NCBI GenBank assembly: GCA_017848155.1
Contig: JAGAKC010000204.1
Coordinates: 1 to 10,756, forward strand
From: Oscillospiraceae bacterium
GTDB lineage: Bacteria > Bacillota > Clostridia > Oscillospirales > Ruminococcaceae
Direction: 5' to 3'
DNA: 10,756 nucleotides
Shown: in pieces, positions 1 to 5,261 of the stretch
How the letters are laid out: the number at the start of each line of letters is the position of its first letter
Numbering within the stretch: position 1 is the stretch's first letter
Notes under the pieces: model-generated
The model's input: only the letters and a program-made list of their open reading frames with translations
The model's database searches: none
What the model was told of the DNA's origin: nothing
Position numbers and translations under genes: made by a program

Positions 1-344
1 AGAACACGACGCTCGTTTTCGTGGGCGACGGAATGAACGACGCACCTGCGCTGGCACGTGCGGATGTGGGTATCGCAATGGGCGGACTTGGGTCTGACGC
101 AGCTATCGAAGCTGCGGATATCGTGCTCATGAACGACAACATAGAAAAGCTCCCCGTTGCGGTGAAAATAGCAAAGAAAACGCACTCCATCGTTATGCAG
201 AACATCATTTTTGCACTTTCTGTAAAGGTGCTGGTGCTCCTCCTGTCCACATTCGGCTTTGCCAACATGTGGGCGGCAGTATTCGCCGATGTAGGCGTAT
301 CGGTCATAGCCATCATAAATGCCATGAGAGCAATGAGATCCTGA
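1..344 (+). CDS. Heavy-metal P1B-type ATPase, C-terminal fragment (5' end outside window)
   Basis: This is the last 113 residues of a membrane ATPase that pumps heavy-metal ions across the cytoplasmic membrane. The reading frame is open from base 3. The visible part begins in the phosphorylation domain with the GDGxNDAP hinge motif (about residues 8-15), followed by the conserved ADVGIAMG-type stretch. Two closing membrane helices follow. The first contains NIIFAL with a Lys three residues later (SVK). The second contains MWAAVFADVG and ends INAMRAMR. A Lys in the seventh helix and an Asp in the eighth are the established signature of the Zn/Cd/Pb subgroup (ZntA/CadA type), which I use to infer substrate. 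The phosphorylated DKTGT Asp, the CPC motif and any metal-binding N-terminus lie upstream and cannot be checked. The gene ends at a TGA directly before a strong terminator. The family is sure; the exact metal is not. Confidence 0.93.
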   Translation, partial: NTTLVFVGDGMNDAPALARADVGIAMGGLGSDAAIEAADIVLMNDNIEKLPVAVKIAKKTHSIVMQNIIFALSVKVLVLLLSTFGFANMWAAVFADVGVSVIAIINAMRAMRS

Positions 345-345
345 C

Positions 346-390
346 AAAAAACAGATCCCATACGAAATCGTATGGGATCATTGTTATTTT
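346..390. terminator. Bidirectional intrinsic terminator between convergent genes
   Basis: A perfect 12-base inverted repeat (354-365 with 368-379, two-base loop) sits between the convergent ATPase and the leftward gene ending at 402. It is followed on the + strand by a T-rich run (380-390). It is preceded by an A-run (345-351) that gives a U-tract on the opposite strand. One element can therefore serve both genes. Confidence 0.88.
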
Positions 391-401
391 ATTGATGGAT
401 C

Positions 402-1523
402 TTAACCCTGCATTTCCTCAAGCGTATCGTTCAGCTCCTCAAGAGCGTCATTCAACTCGTCGATAGCGTCGGATATCGAATCCTGTACGCTTTCAATACC
501 GTCCTGAACGATCTCCTCTATATCGTCAGCCGACAGATGCGGATTGCTTGCCAGTACACTCTTGAGCTGCTCACGGAACTCAACGATATCAAAGTTGTTC
601 AGCGCTTCAAGCGAAGCGTTTATTCCCATTATAGGACCGCTCAGCGCAGATGCGTCGTCCGCCACAGCCCGATCGCCCGAAAAGCTCTGCTGTACATTCT
701 GCCTGTTTTCACCGTAAGCCTGCTCCATTTTCGCAGTACTGTACCACGTGTTCGTAGGCCAGCCGTCGCCGAAAACTATGTTGTGCCTCTGCGGACGATA
801 ACGCTCATAAGGATCGACCGTATCTGGAATGTCGGCATATTCCGCCGCATCCTTTGCGTTCATCACCGTCATGTAGGCTCTCTGAGCAATAAACTTCAGC
901 TGAGTATACTCGTTGTCGCCTGTACGGAAAGGGATCTCGTAAAGCTCCCAGCCGTTCACCTTTCTGATAGGCTTGATAAAATTGCGGTTGAGATTGTATG
1001 TGTAGCGGTTTTCATAGTCGCTGTTGAACATGATCTCAAACCGACACACCTCACTGTTATTGTCGTTCTCGCCGCCGTTAAGCCAGAATGTAAAGGTGTT
1101 CAGTGTGTTTTTGGGCAGAGTGAGCGTCCTCGAGATGATCTCGGTCCAGTCCCAGCCCCAGTTGCCTATCATATAAGCCTCGCTTATGATGCCGTCAGGC
1201 CCCTGCATAAACAAGCGACTGCCGACATTGTTCTTACAGTCCTTGTTGAAGCTCCACTCACGTGCATCAAAATACAGTCTGTTTACAGGCTCTGCTGCCT
1301 TATCCTTTGCAAGGTCAATACTTATATTCTTATCCATCTTTATTTCCTCCGTAAATGTAGTTACGTCGGACACAATAAGACGAATATCACAGTCGTTCAC
1401 AAATTGCGCCCGACCTTTTCTGACAAGACCCCTTGCCCTTTTCGGGTAGGTAGTGCCTATCATCTCACCGTCCGCGGAATATATGCGGACCGTCTGCTTC
1501 GCATGTGCGTCGTTTTTTGTCAT
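402..1523 (-). CDS. Conserved-type hypothetical protein: small KRARGLVRKGRA N-terminal module, beta-rich middle, coiled-coil tail
   Basis: I do not recognise a named function for this 373-residue protein. It has no signal peptide or membrane helix, so it is probably cytoplasmic. Residues 11-50 form a basic module (RIYSADGEMIGTTYPKRARG, then LVRKGRA). From memory, similar short modules occur at the start of other Clostridia proteins. Residues about 63-260 are rich in aromatic residues and alternating beta-like segments. The last 70 residues are acidic and heptad-like (SISDAIDELNDALEELNDTL), predicting a coiled coil and oligomerisation. The start at 1523 has a GGGGAGG ribosome site 8 bases upstream and a consensus promoter (1594-1622). 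A second, equally good ribosome site (GGAGG at 1346-1350) lies 8 bases before an in-frame ATG at 1337 (residue 63), so a 311-residue form beginning MDKNISID could also be made. The gene ends at the shared terminator. Confidence 0.82.
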   Translation of the reverse strand: MTKNDAHAKQTVRIYSADGEMIGTTYPKRARGLVRKGRAQFVNDCDIRLIVSDVTTFTEEIKMDKNISIDLAKDKAAEPVNRLYFDAREWSFNKDCKNNVGSRLFMQGPDGIISEAYMIGNWGWDWTEIISRTLTLPKNTLNTFTFWLNGGENDNNSEVCRFEIMFNSDYENRYTYNLNRNFIKPIRKVNGWELYEIPFRTGDNEYTQLKFIAQRAYMTVMNAKDAAEYADIPDTVDPYERYRPQRHNIVFGDGWPTNTWYSTAKMEQAYGENRQNVQQSFSGDRAVADDASALSGPIMGINASLEALNNFDIVEFREQLKSVLASNPHLSADDIEEIVQDGIESVQDSISDAIDELNDALEELNDTLEEMQG

Positions 1524-1587
1524 GGGTGTCCTCCCCTCAGTGCGAAACTGTTATTATATGCCGTTTTTTGTTATGGGTGCCGTCCCC
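1511..1587. repeat. Imperfect direct repeat duplicating the translation start region
   Basis: Bases 1511-1536 and 1562-1587 match at 23 of 26 positions with a 51-base offset. The gene-proximal copy holds the ribosome site and ATG start of the leftward gene. The upstream copy has the same layout, but the start reads ATA and the purine tract is GGGGACGG. The upstream copy lies at the predicted 5' end of the transcript. Confidence 0.8.
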
Positions 1588-1593
1588 GTAATT

Positions 1594-1622
1594 ATTCTAG
1601 CACATATATGCGCTTCTGTCAA
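1594..1622 (-). promoter_or_regulatory. Sigma-70-type promoter for the 1523-402 gene
   Basis: On the minus strand, TTGACA (1617-1622) is followed after exactly 17 bases by TAGAAT (1594-1599), one mismatch from consensus. The predicted start near 1587 gives a leader of about 64 bases. The -35 box overlaps the stop codon of the preceding leftward gene (1619-1621). This is strong evidence for independent transcription of the downstream gene. Confidence 0.8.
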
Positions 1623-2830
1623 TCGCCTTTTTTCTTTTTTATAAGCACAAGGCAAGCTGCCGCAGATATAAAGGCAGCAACAGCTGCACCGCTGTCCGTT
1701 ATACCCGTATCGGGTGAGCTTTCGGAATAAGCATATACAGGCTCGCCCACACCTTTAAGGCGAGGATATTCTCCGACCGCCTGCATACCGTCAGGCGCTG
1801 TCACCTTGTCCGAAACATCGAGGCTTCCCCTCTGCCATATGTTCTCATCAAGCTCTGCGAAATACTCATCAGATCCTGCTCCGTCGCACATCTGCCGCAC
1901 CGTAAGACCTGTGCCGTCACTGTCCTCACAGAACTCCTGTCCACTTACATAATAACAATCGCTAATAGTCGTAACACTTCCATCCAGCGGCGTAAACCTG
2001 CAGGCTATGGGATAAGGCTCGGAAAATACCACCGCTCCCACATTAACACAGCTTTGTATCTGTCCTCCGTCAATAAGACCGCAGATACCGCCTGCATCCG
2101 CACTGAAGCCGTACACTGCGCCCGAATTGAAGCAGTTATCTATCACCGCCTGTGACTCCTTGTTCATACCACAGATACCGCCGCTGTTGGTATCAGCTTT
2201 TACAGTTCCGGCATTTGCGCACCGTGATATCCTGCCCGTGCCGGAATTAACTCCGCATATACCGCCGCCCCACCATGTGGCATATACATAACAGTCACTG
2301 TAGCAGCCCTCAATGACACCCATCCTGTTATATCCGCATACAGCCGCCGTGCGCCGACCGCCCCTCACCGAGCCGTCCACGACGTTTACATTACTGATGG
2401 TTCCCGTATTGTAACCAAAAAGACCGACATGACCCTCTGCCGTTGATATGTACAGACCCGATACAGTATACCCGTTTCCGTCAAAAGTACCCGAGAAATA
2501 GCTCCGCTCTCTGCCGATAGGCGTCCAGTAATTTGCACTGCTCTTATCACCGTCATAAGCTCCGTATTCATTGAAGCTGCCGCTGTTCAGCCTGATATCA
2601 CAACCGAGCCTTACCGTCCGACCATTAAAGCTGTTTCCGTCGTTTACGAGCTGCGCAAGACCTGCCAGCTGCTCTGCGGTGTACAGTGTAAACTCCGTCA
2701 CCTCCTCATCATACCATGACATATCCGCTGCACCGCTCCACACAGCGGAAGCATCCTGCTCCGCCGAGGCAGGTACACATGCCATTACCGTCATTATCAA
2801 TACCACGACCAGCTTTGCCGCCCATTTCAT
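1619..2830 (-). CDS. Secreted GLUG-repeat surface protein with C-terminal wall/membrane anchor
   Basis: This is a 403-residue exported protein. Residues 1-23 form a signal peptide (Lys near the N-terminus, hydrophobic VVVLIMTV core, ASA cleavage site). A typical introduction follows (LYTAEQLAGLAQLVNDG, then YWTPIG, then FSGTFDGNGYTVSGLYI). Next come about five GLUG-type repeats of 24-30 residues, marked by LFGYN, VCGYN and three GGICG motifs (about residues 188-251). These predict a Cys-rich beta-solenoid. The tail has SPDTG (372-376), a hydrophobic helix (383-397) and KKKKGD, resembling a sortase substrate although the motif is not LPxTG. The start at 2830 was chosen because GGGG (2837-2840) lies just upstream and the signal peptide begins there; the frame is open to 2911 but that stretch is promoter and leader. 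GLUG proteins are commonly cell-surface adhesins or proteases, but no catalytic domain is seen, so a binding role is inferred. Confidence 0.88.
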   Translation of the reverse strand: MKWAAKLVVVLIMTVMACVPASAEQDASAVWSGAADMSWYDEEVTEFTLYTAEQLAGLAQLVNDGNSFNGRTVRLGCDIRLNSGSFNEYGAYDGDKSSANYWTPIGRERSYFSGTFDGNGYTVSGLYISTAEGHVGLFGYNTGTISNVNVVDGSVRGGRRTAAVCGYNRMGVIEGCYSDCYVYATWWGGGICGVNSGTGRISRCANAGTVKADTNSGGICGMNKESQAVIDNCFNSGAVYGFSADAGGICGLIDGGQIQSCVNVGAVVFSEPYPIACRFTPLDGSVTTISDCYYVSGQEFCEDSDGTGLTVRQMCDGAGSDEYFAELDENIWQRGSLDVSDKVTAPDGMQAVGEYPRLKGVGEPVYAYSESSPDTGITDSGAAVAAFISAAACLVLIKKKKGD

Positions 2831-2854
2831 ACTATCGCCCCTTTTCATATATGT

Positions 2855-2863
2855 GTTATACCA
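2855..2863 (-). promoter_or_regulatory. Extended -10 element, proximal copy
   Basis: TGG followed directly by TATAAC reads leftward, about 20 bases before the GLUG gene start region. It lies inside the duplicated 17-base segment. No convincing -35 box is present at the right distance. It could be a weak extended -10 promoter or a remnant of duplication. A transcript from here would have a very short leader. Confidence 0.4.
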
Positions 2864-2994
2864 TGACCGCAAAGCGAAGCTTTGCAAGCTGCGCAAGCAG
2901 CGTTGCCACACGAGCGGCAGGTCAGCCGTTCAATGAAAACAGCGCAATTGCGAAGCAATTGAAGTAAGCTGTTTTCATTATACCATGACCGCAA
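2856..2994. repeat. Hairpin cluster bounded by a 17-base direct repeat
   Basis: Identical 17-base segments at 2856-2872 and 2978-2994 flank a run of potential hairpins. H1 is 2869-2885: a 7-base stem GCAAAGC around a GAA loop. H2 is 2884-2906: a 9-base stem with one bulge around GCAA. H3 is a perfect 12-base inverted repeat (2932-2943 with 2968-2979) enclosing a 7-base CAATTGC stem with a GAA loop (2945-2961). H1 and the inner H3 share the same GCGAAGC centre, an exceptionally stable mini-hairpin in DNA. No transposase or terminal inverted repeat is seen. It resembles a REP-like extragenic repeat, but I cannot name a family. Confidence 0.7.
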
Positions 2995-3006
2995 GGCAAA
3001 AAGCAA
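2977..3006 (-). promoter_or_regulatory. Extended -10 promoter for the GLUG surface protein gene (distal copy)
   Basis: TGG-TATAAT (2977-2985) reads leftward, a consensus -10 with an extended element. A weak TTGCTT -35 (3001-3006) lies 18 bases upstream. A weak -35 next to an activator array (3006-3044) is the usual arrangement of a positively controlled promoter. A transcript starting near 2970 would have a leader of about 140 bases containing the hairpins H1, H2 and most of H3. Confidence 0.6.
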
Positions 3007-3044
3007 TTACGCCGCAGTTACAAATTAATTACAATACAGTAACA
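3006..3044 (-). promoter_or_regulatory. Four-half-site 11-base-phased direct-repeat array (OmpR/WalR-like box)
   Basis: Reading leftward on the minus strand, TGTTAC (3044-3039), TGTAAT (3033-3028), TGTAAC (3022-3017) and CGTAAT (3011-3006) are each separated by exactly five bases. The first three fit the published WalR half-site TGT(A/T)A(A/T/C), and the pairs fit TGTWAH-N5-TGTWAH. The fourth differs at one base. The array ends at the -35 box of the GLUG gene. Other OmpR/PhoB-family regulators (for example PhoP) use similar 11-base periods, so the identity of the regulator is inferred. Confidence 0.6.
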
Positions 3045-3078
3045 AAAAGACCACAGAGGTTTTGTTTCCTCCGTGGTC
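3043..3078 (-). terminator. Intrinsic terminator of the GH5 gene
   Basis: An 11-base stem (3049-3059 with 3068-3078, one G-U pair on the minus-strand RNA) with an 8-base loop is followed leftward by a U-run (3048-3044). It lies 16 bases past the GH5 stop codon and insulates the GLUG promoter from read-through. Confidence 0.88.
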
Positions 3079-3094
3079 GCAGAATCATTCGTAT

Positions 3095-4228
3095 TTATGC
3101 AGCATCTGCATATTTCTGTTTTCCTGCCCTGAGCGCCTCGCCAAGTCCTGCCGTTCTGAAAGCGAGGTTTGTACGGTCGATCTCCTCGCCATTGTCCCAC
3201 AACACAGGACAGATACCGTATTTAAGACAGTACTCGTTCACCGCCGCAAGATAGTCAAGACGGCTTTTGGCATCCTTGTCCTTCAGAGTACAGCCATACT
3301 CACCCATGATGACAGGAATACCGTTGTCGATAAACTTTTCCTTAAGCTTTACCATCTGACCCTCAAGATAGCTGTAGTCTGCGGCCGTACCCCATGTTTC
3401 CTGATATCCCCATGTAGAGGTCTTGTCTGCGATGGCAAAGGTAGCAGGTGAATAGTAGTGCATGGAAACTATGAGCTTATCATCTCCCTCGGGTACAGTT
3501 ATTCCCTCTCCCTCAACAGAGCGGTCGATGTCCGTCCAGTAACCTGCCAGCAGCAGATAACGGTCAGCGTTGTTTTTGCCCGAGTCTCTGATAAGCTTCA
3601 CAAACTCGGCGTTTATCTTATTGACCAGCTTGCAGCCCTCGACCGTGCCGAGGTCATCAAAGCCGATCTCGTTCATAGATTCAAATATGAGCTTGTTGGA
3701 ATAGTTGCCGAAGCGGTCGGCTATCTGCGTCCATATTGCACGATACTTTTCCATGACCCCGCTATAATCCGTGGAAGCTTTTTCGATCCAGCCGCCCTCA
3801 TGGTGAATGTTGAGAATGATATACATGTCCTCCTCAACGCACCAGTCAATGATCTCCTGTACTCGTGCTATCCACGCTTCGGATATGATATAATCAGGCG
3901 CTTCACTTACATGATTCGTCCAGGTAACAGGGACACGGATAGTATCAAAGCCCTGTGATTTAACAAAGCTGATAAGCTCCTTTGTGGTACGCTTGTTTCC
4001 CCATGCGGTCTCATAGTCCAGCTCATCTGACACCCAGGTACAGTCTACGGGATCAAGCGTATTTCCGAGATTCCATCCCATGCCCATGCCCTCAACGAAT
4101 TCCTGAGCATTACCGGCGACCACTGTATTTCCTGTGTACTGCGGCGCGGTATCCTGTATCCTATCTTCGCCATTACAGCCTGTAAGCATCAGAATGATCG
4201 ACATGAACACGGTAAATAAAGCTTTCAT
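3095..4228 (-). CDS. GH5 family glycoside hydrolase (endoglucanase-like), lipoprotein
   Basis: This 377-residue protein is predicted to hydrolyse beta-1,4-glucan or a related beta-glycan at the outer face of the membrane. Residues 1-18 form a lipoprotein signal (MKALFTVF..., lipobox LTGC with Cys18), so it should be lipid-anchored. The GH5 fold is supported in order by GWNLGNTLD (about 51-59), FDTIRVPVTW (94-103), NIHHEGGW (140-147), FESMNEIG with the acid/base Glu187, VSMHYYSP (254-261), IMGEYG with nucleophile Glu310, and LWDNG (343-347). The GWNLGNTLD style suggests a GH5_4-like endoglucanase/xyloglucanase, not certain. No carbohydrate-binding module or dockerin is present. The start at 4228 was chosen because AGGAGG (about 4235-4240) lies just upstream and the lipoprotein signal begins there; the frame continues to 4261. 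It has its own promoter and terminator and lies just downstream of an AraC regulator in the same orientation. Confidence 0.95.
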   Translation of the reverse strand: MKALFTVFMSIILMLTGCNGEDRIQDTAPQYTGNTVVAGNAQEFVEGMGMGWNLGNTLDPVDCTWVSDELDYETAWGNKRTTKELISFVKSQGFDTIRVPVTWTNHVSEAPDYIISEAWIARVQEIIDWCVEEDMYIILNIHHEGGWIEKASTDYSGVMEKYRAIWTQIADRFGNYSNKLIFESMNEIGFDDLGTVEGCKLVNKINAEFVKLIRDSGKNNADRYLLLAGYWTDIDRSVEGEGITVPEGDDKLIVSMHYYSPATFAIADKTSTWGYQETWGTAADYSYLEGQMVKLKEKFIDNGIPVIMGEYGCTLKDKDAKSRLDYLAAVNEYCLKYGICPVLWDNGEEIDRTNLAFRTAGLGEALRAGKQKYADAA

Positions 4229-4263
4229 GATATACCTCCTAAATATGTGGCATCTTTTCACTT

Positions 4264-4292
4264 ATTATAACCTGAGCCGTCCTGTTTTTCAA
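4264..4292 (-). promoter_or_regulatory. Promoter of the GH5 gene
   Basis: TTGAAA (4287-4292) and consensus TATAAT (4264-4269) are 17 bases apart on the minus strand, giving a leader of about 30 bases before the ATG at 4228. Immediately upstream, TGATAT (4296-4301) and ATATCA (4314-4319) form a perfect 6-base inverted repeat with a 12-base spacer. This is a candidate but statistically weak operator. Confidence 0.78.
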
Positions 4293-4332
4293 TGATGATA
4301 TAAGCTGACAAGGATATCAAAATGTGCAATGT

Positions 4333-5118
4333 TCATCTTATACTGCGAAATTCCGTGGGAGTTTTTCCTGTCTGCTCCTTAAAGCGCCGCATGAAGCTGT
4401 ATTCGCTCGTATAGCCACATTTTTCCGAAATAGTCTTTATCCGAAGATTCGTGGTCGAAAGCAGCTGCTTCGCATACTCTATCCTTGCGCTGGTCATATC
4501 CTGCATGATATTAACACCGAAGATCTTTTTGTACAAATGCTGAAATCCCGAGCGGCTCATTCCCATCTGACGAGCCATCGTACCCACATCCTCGATAGCT
4601 TCAGGGTCGGTATACAGCCTGTTTCTGAGATGGGTAAACCAGTACTTCCTGTCAGCAAGCGCCTGAGAGCGTGGCAAGGTATTGAGCCTGATAAGGCTGC
4701 TCAGCTTCATGAGAAATATCTCGGAATAGTGCATTTCTATCTCTTCACGGTGAGGGTCAGGAGAATAATGCTCACACGACATTATATGTACAAGCTGTGA
4801 TACCTCGTCCATATTCCCGAGATGTATGACTTTGTCAAAAGGTATCTCAAGCTCGGCAAAGCGCTGTCTGCCTGCTTCATCCAGATTGAAGTATATCCAG
4901 TCATCCGTGTATACGCCGTCCTGCGCATAGTACCTGTATGGTGTTTCGGGAGAAAAGACCACAAAGGAATTTTTCTGCACCTTGAAGCTCTCACCCTTTA
5001 TCTCAAACACCGCAGGTGATTTCACCAGCAGCATCAGATAGCATCCCGTACCCTCAGACCTCTCCATAACAAAATCAGGCTCGTGAGAGTAGTTATAACC
5101 CAGTGTGCCGATCTTCAA
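4333..5118 (-). CDS. AraC-family transcriptional regulator (TTG start)
   Basis: This is a 261-residue DNA-binding regulator. The N-terminal half (about 1-120) has the pattern of an AraC-type cupin sensor (CYLMLLVKSPAVFEIKG, then NSFVVFSPETPYRYYA, then WIYFNLD). The C-terminal 85 residues carry both helix-turn-helix motifs. The first is about 178-201 (VGTMARQMGMSRSGFQHLYK). The second is about 224-251 (IKTISEKCGYTSEYSFMRRF), ending in the family's GKTPTEFR. The start is a TTG at 5118: GGGGG lies 7 bases before it, and a promoter occupies 5148-5177, inside the longer open frame that runs to 5199. That frame therefore cannot all be coding on this transcript. The gene sits 104 bases upstream of the GH5 gene in the same orientation, so control of that hydrolase by a sugar ligand is the natural inference. 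The ligand is unknown. Confidence 0.9.
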   Translation of the reverse strand: MKIGTLGYNYSHEPDFVMERSEGTGCYLMLLVKSPAVFEIKGESFKVQKNSFVVFSPETPYRYYAQDGVYTDDWIYFNLDEAGRQRFAELEIPFDKVIHLGNMDEVSQLVHIMSCEHYSPDPHREEIEMHYSEIFLMKLSSLIRLNTLPRSQALADRKYWFTHLRNRLYTDPEAIEDVGTMARQMGMSRSGFQHLYKKIFGVNIMQDMTSARIEYAKQLLSTTNLRIKTISEKCGYTSEYSFMRRFKEQTGKTPTEFRSIR

Positions 5119-5147
5119 TAAAACACCCCCTGCACTTTTGTGTTTAT

Positions 5148-5177
5148 AGTATACCAAAATCAAAGGCATACTGTCAA
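5148..5177 (-). promoter_or_regulatory. Promoter of the AraC-family gene
   Basis: TTGACA (5172-5177) and TATACT (5148-5153) are 18 bases apart on the minus strand, with TGG before the -10 as an extended element. It starts right after the terminator hairpins of the upstream gene and leaves a short leader before the TTG start. Confidence 0.78.
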
Positions 5178-5182
5178 GCAAC

Positions 5183-5207
5183 AAAAAAGGCAGATACATG
5201 ATCTGCC
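5183..5207 (-). terminator. Second terminator hairpin after the 3D-protein gene
   Basis: A 7-base perfect stem (5189-5195 with 5201-5207) with a 5-base loop is followed leftward by six U (5188-5183). This is a classic intrinsic terminator, lying directly upstream of the AraC promoter -35 box. Confidence 0.85.
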
Positions 5208-5221
5208 GAAAAATAGTGAAA

Positions 5222-5243
5222 CCCCACGGCCGAAGCCGCAGGG
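5222..5243 (-). terminator. UUCG-loop hairpin after the 3D-protein gene
   Basis: On the minus-strand RNA a 9-base stem (5243-5235 with 5230-5222) closes a UUCG tetraloop, with two G-U pairs in the stem. The wobble pairs exist only in leftward RNA; the + strand would have C-A mismatches, so the hairpin is oriented. It is followed by GUUUCACUAUUUUU. It forms a tandem terminator pair with the hairpin at 5183-5207. Confidence 0.75.
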
Positions 5244-5261
5244 CGATGGTGAAAGTATTTA

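Noticed and set aside
537..1730. Long rightward open frame (397 codons) antisense to the 402-1523 gene and the end of the GLUG gene
   Set aside because: It runs across two genes supported on the other strand by promoters, ribosome sites and domains; its translation shows no recognisable domain and the frame is likely open because of codon bias opposite.
2831..2911. Longer start of the GLUG protein at 2911
   Set aside because: The extension would put a non-signal sequence before the signal peptide and overlaps promoter and hairpin sequence; a ribosome site precedes the ATG at 2830.
2873..2977. Small insertion element with a 17-base target duplication
   Set aside because: The flanking repeat is long for a typical small element and the inner ends are not inverted repeats of each other; kept only as a hairpin/repeat cluster.
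5119..5199. Extended N-terminus of the AraC-family protein starting at an ATG at 5199
   Set aside because: The extra stretch contains the gene's own promoter and part of the upstream terminator; the TTG at 5118 has a ribosome site.
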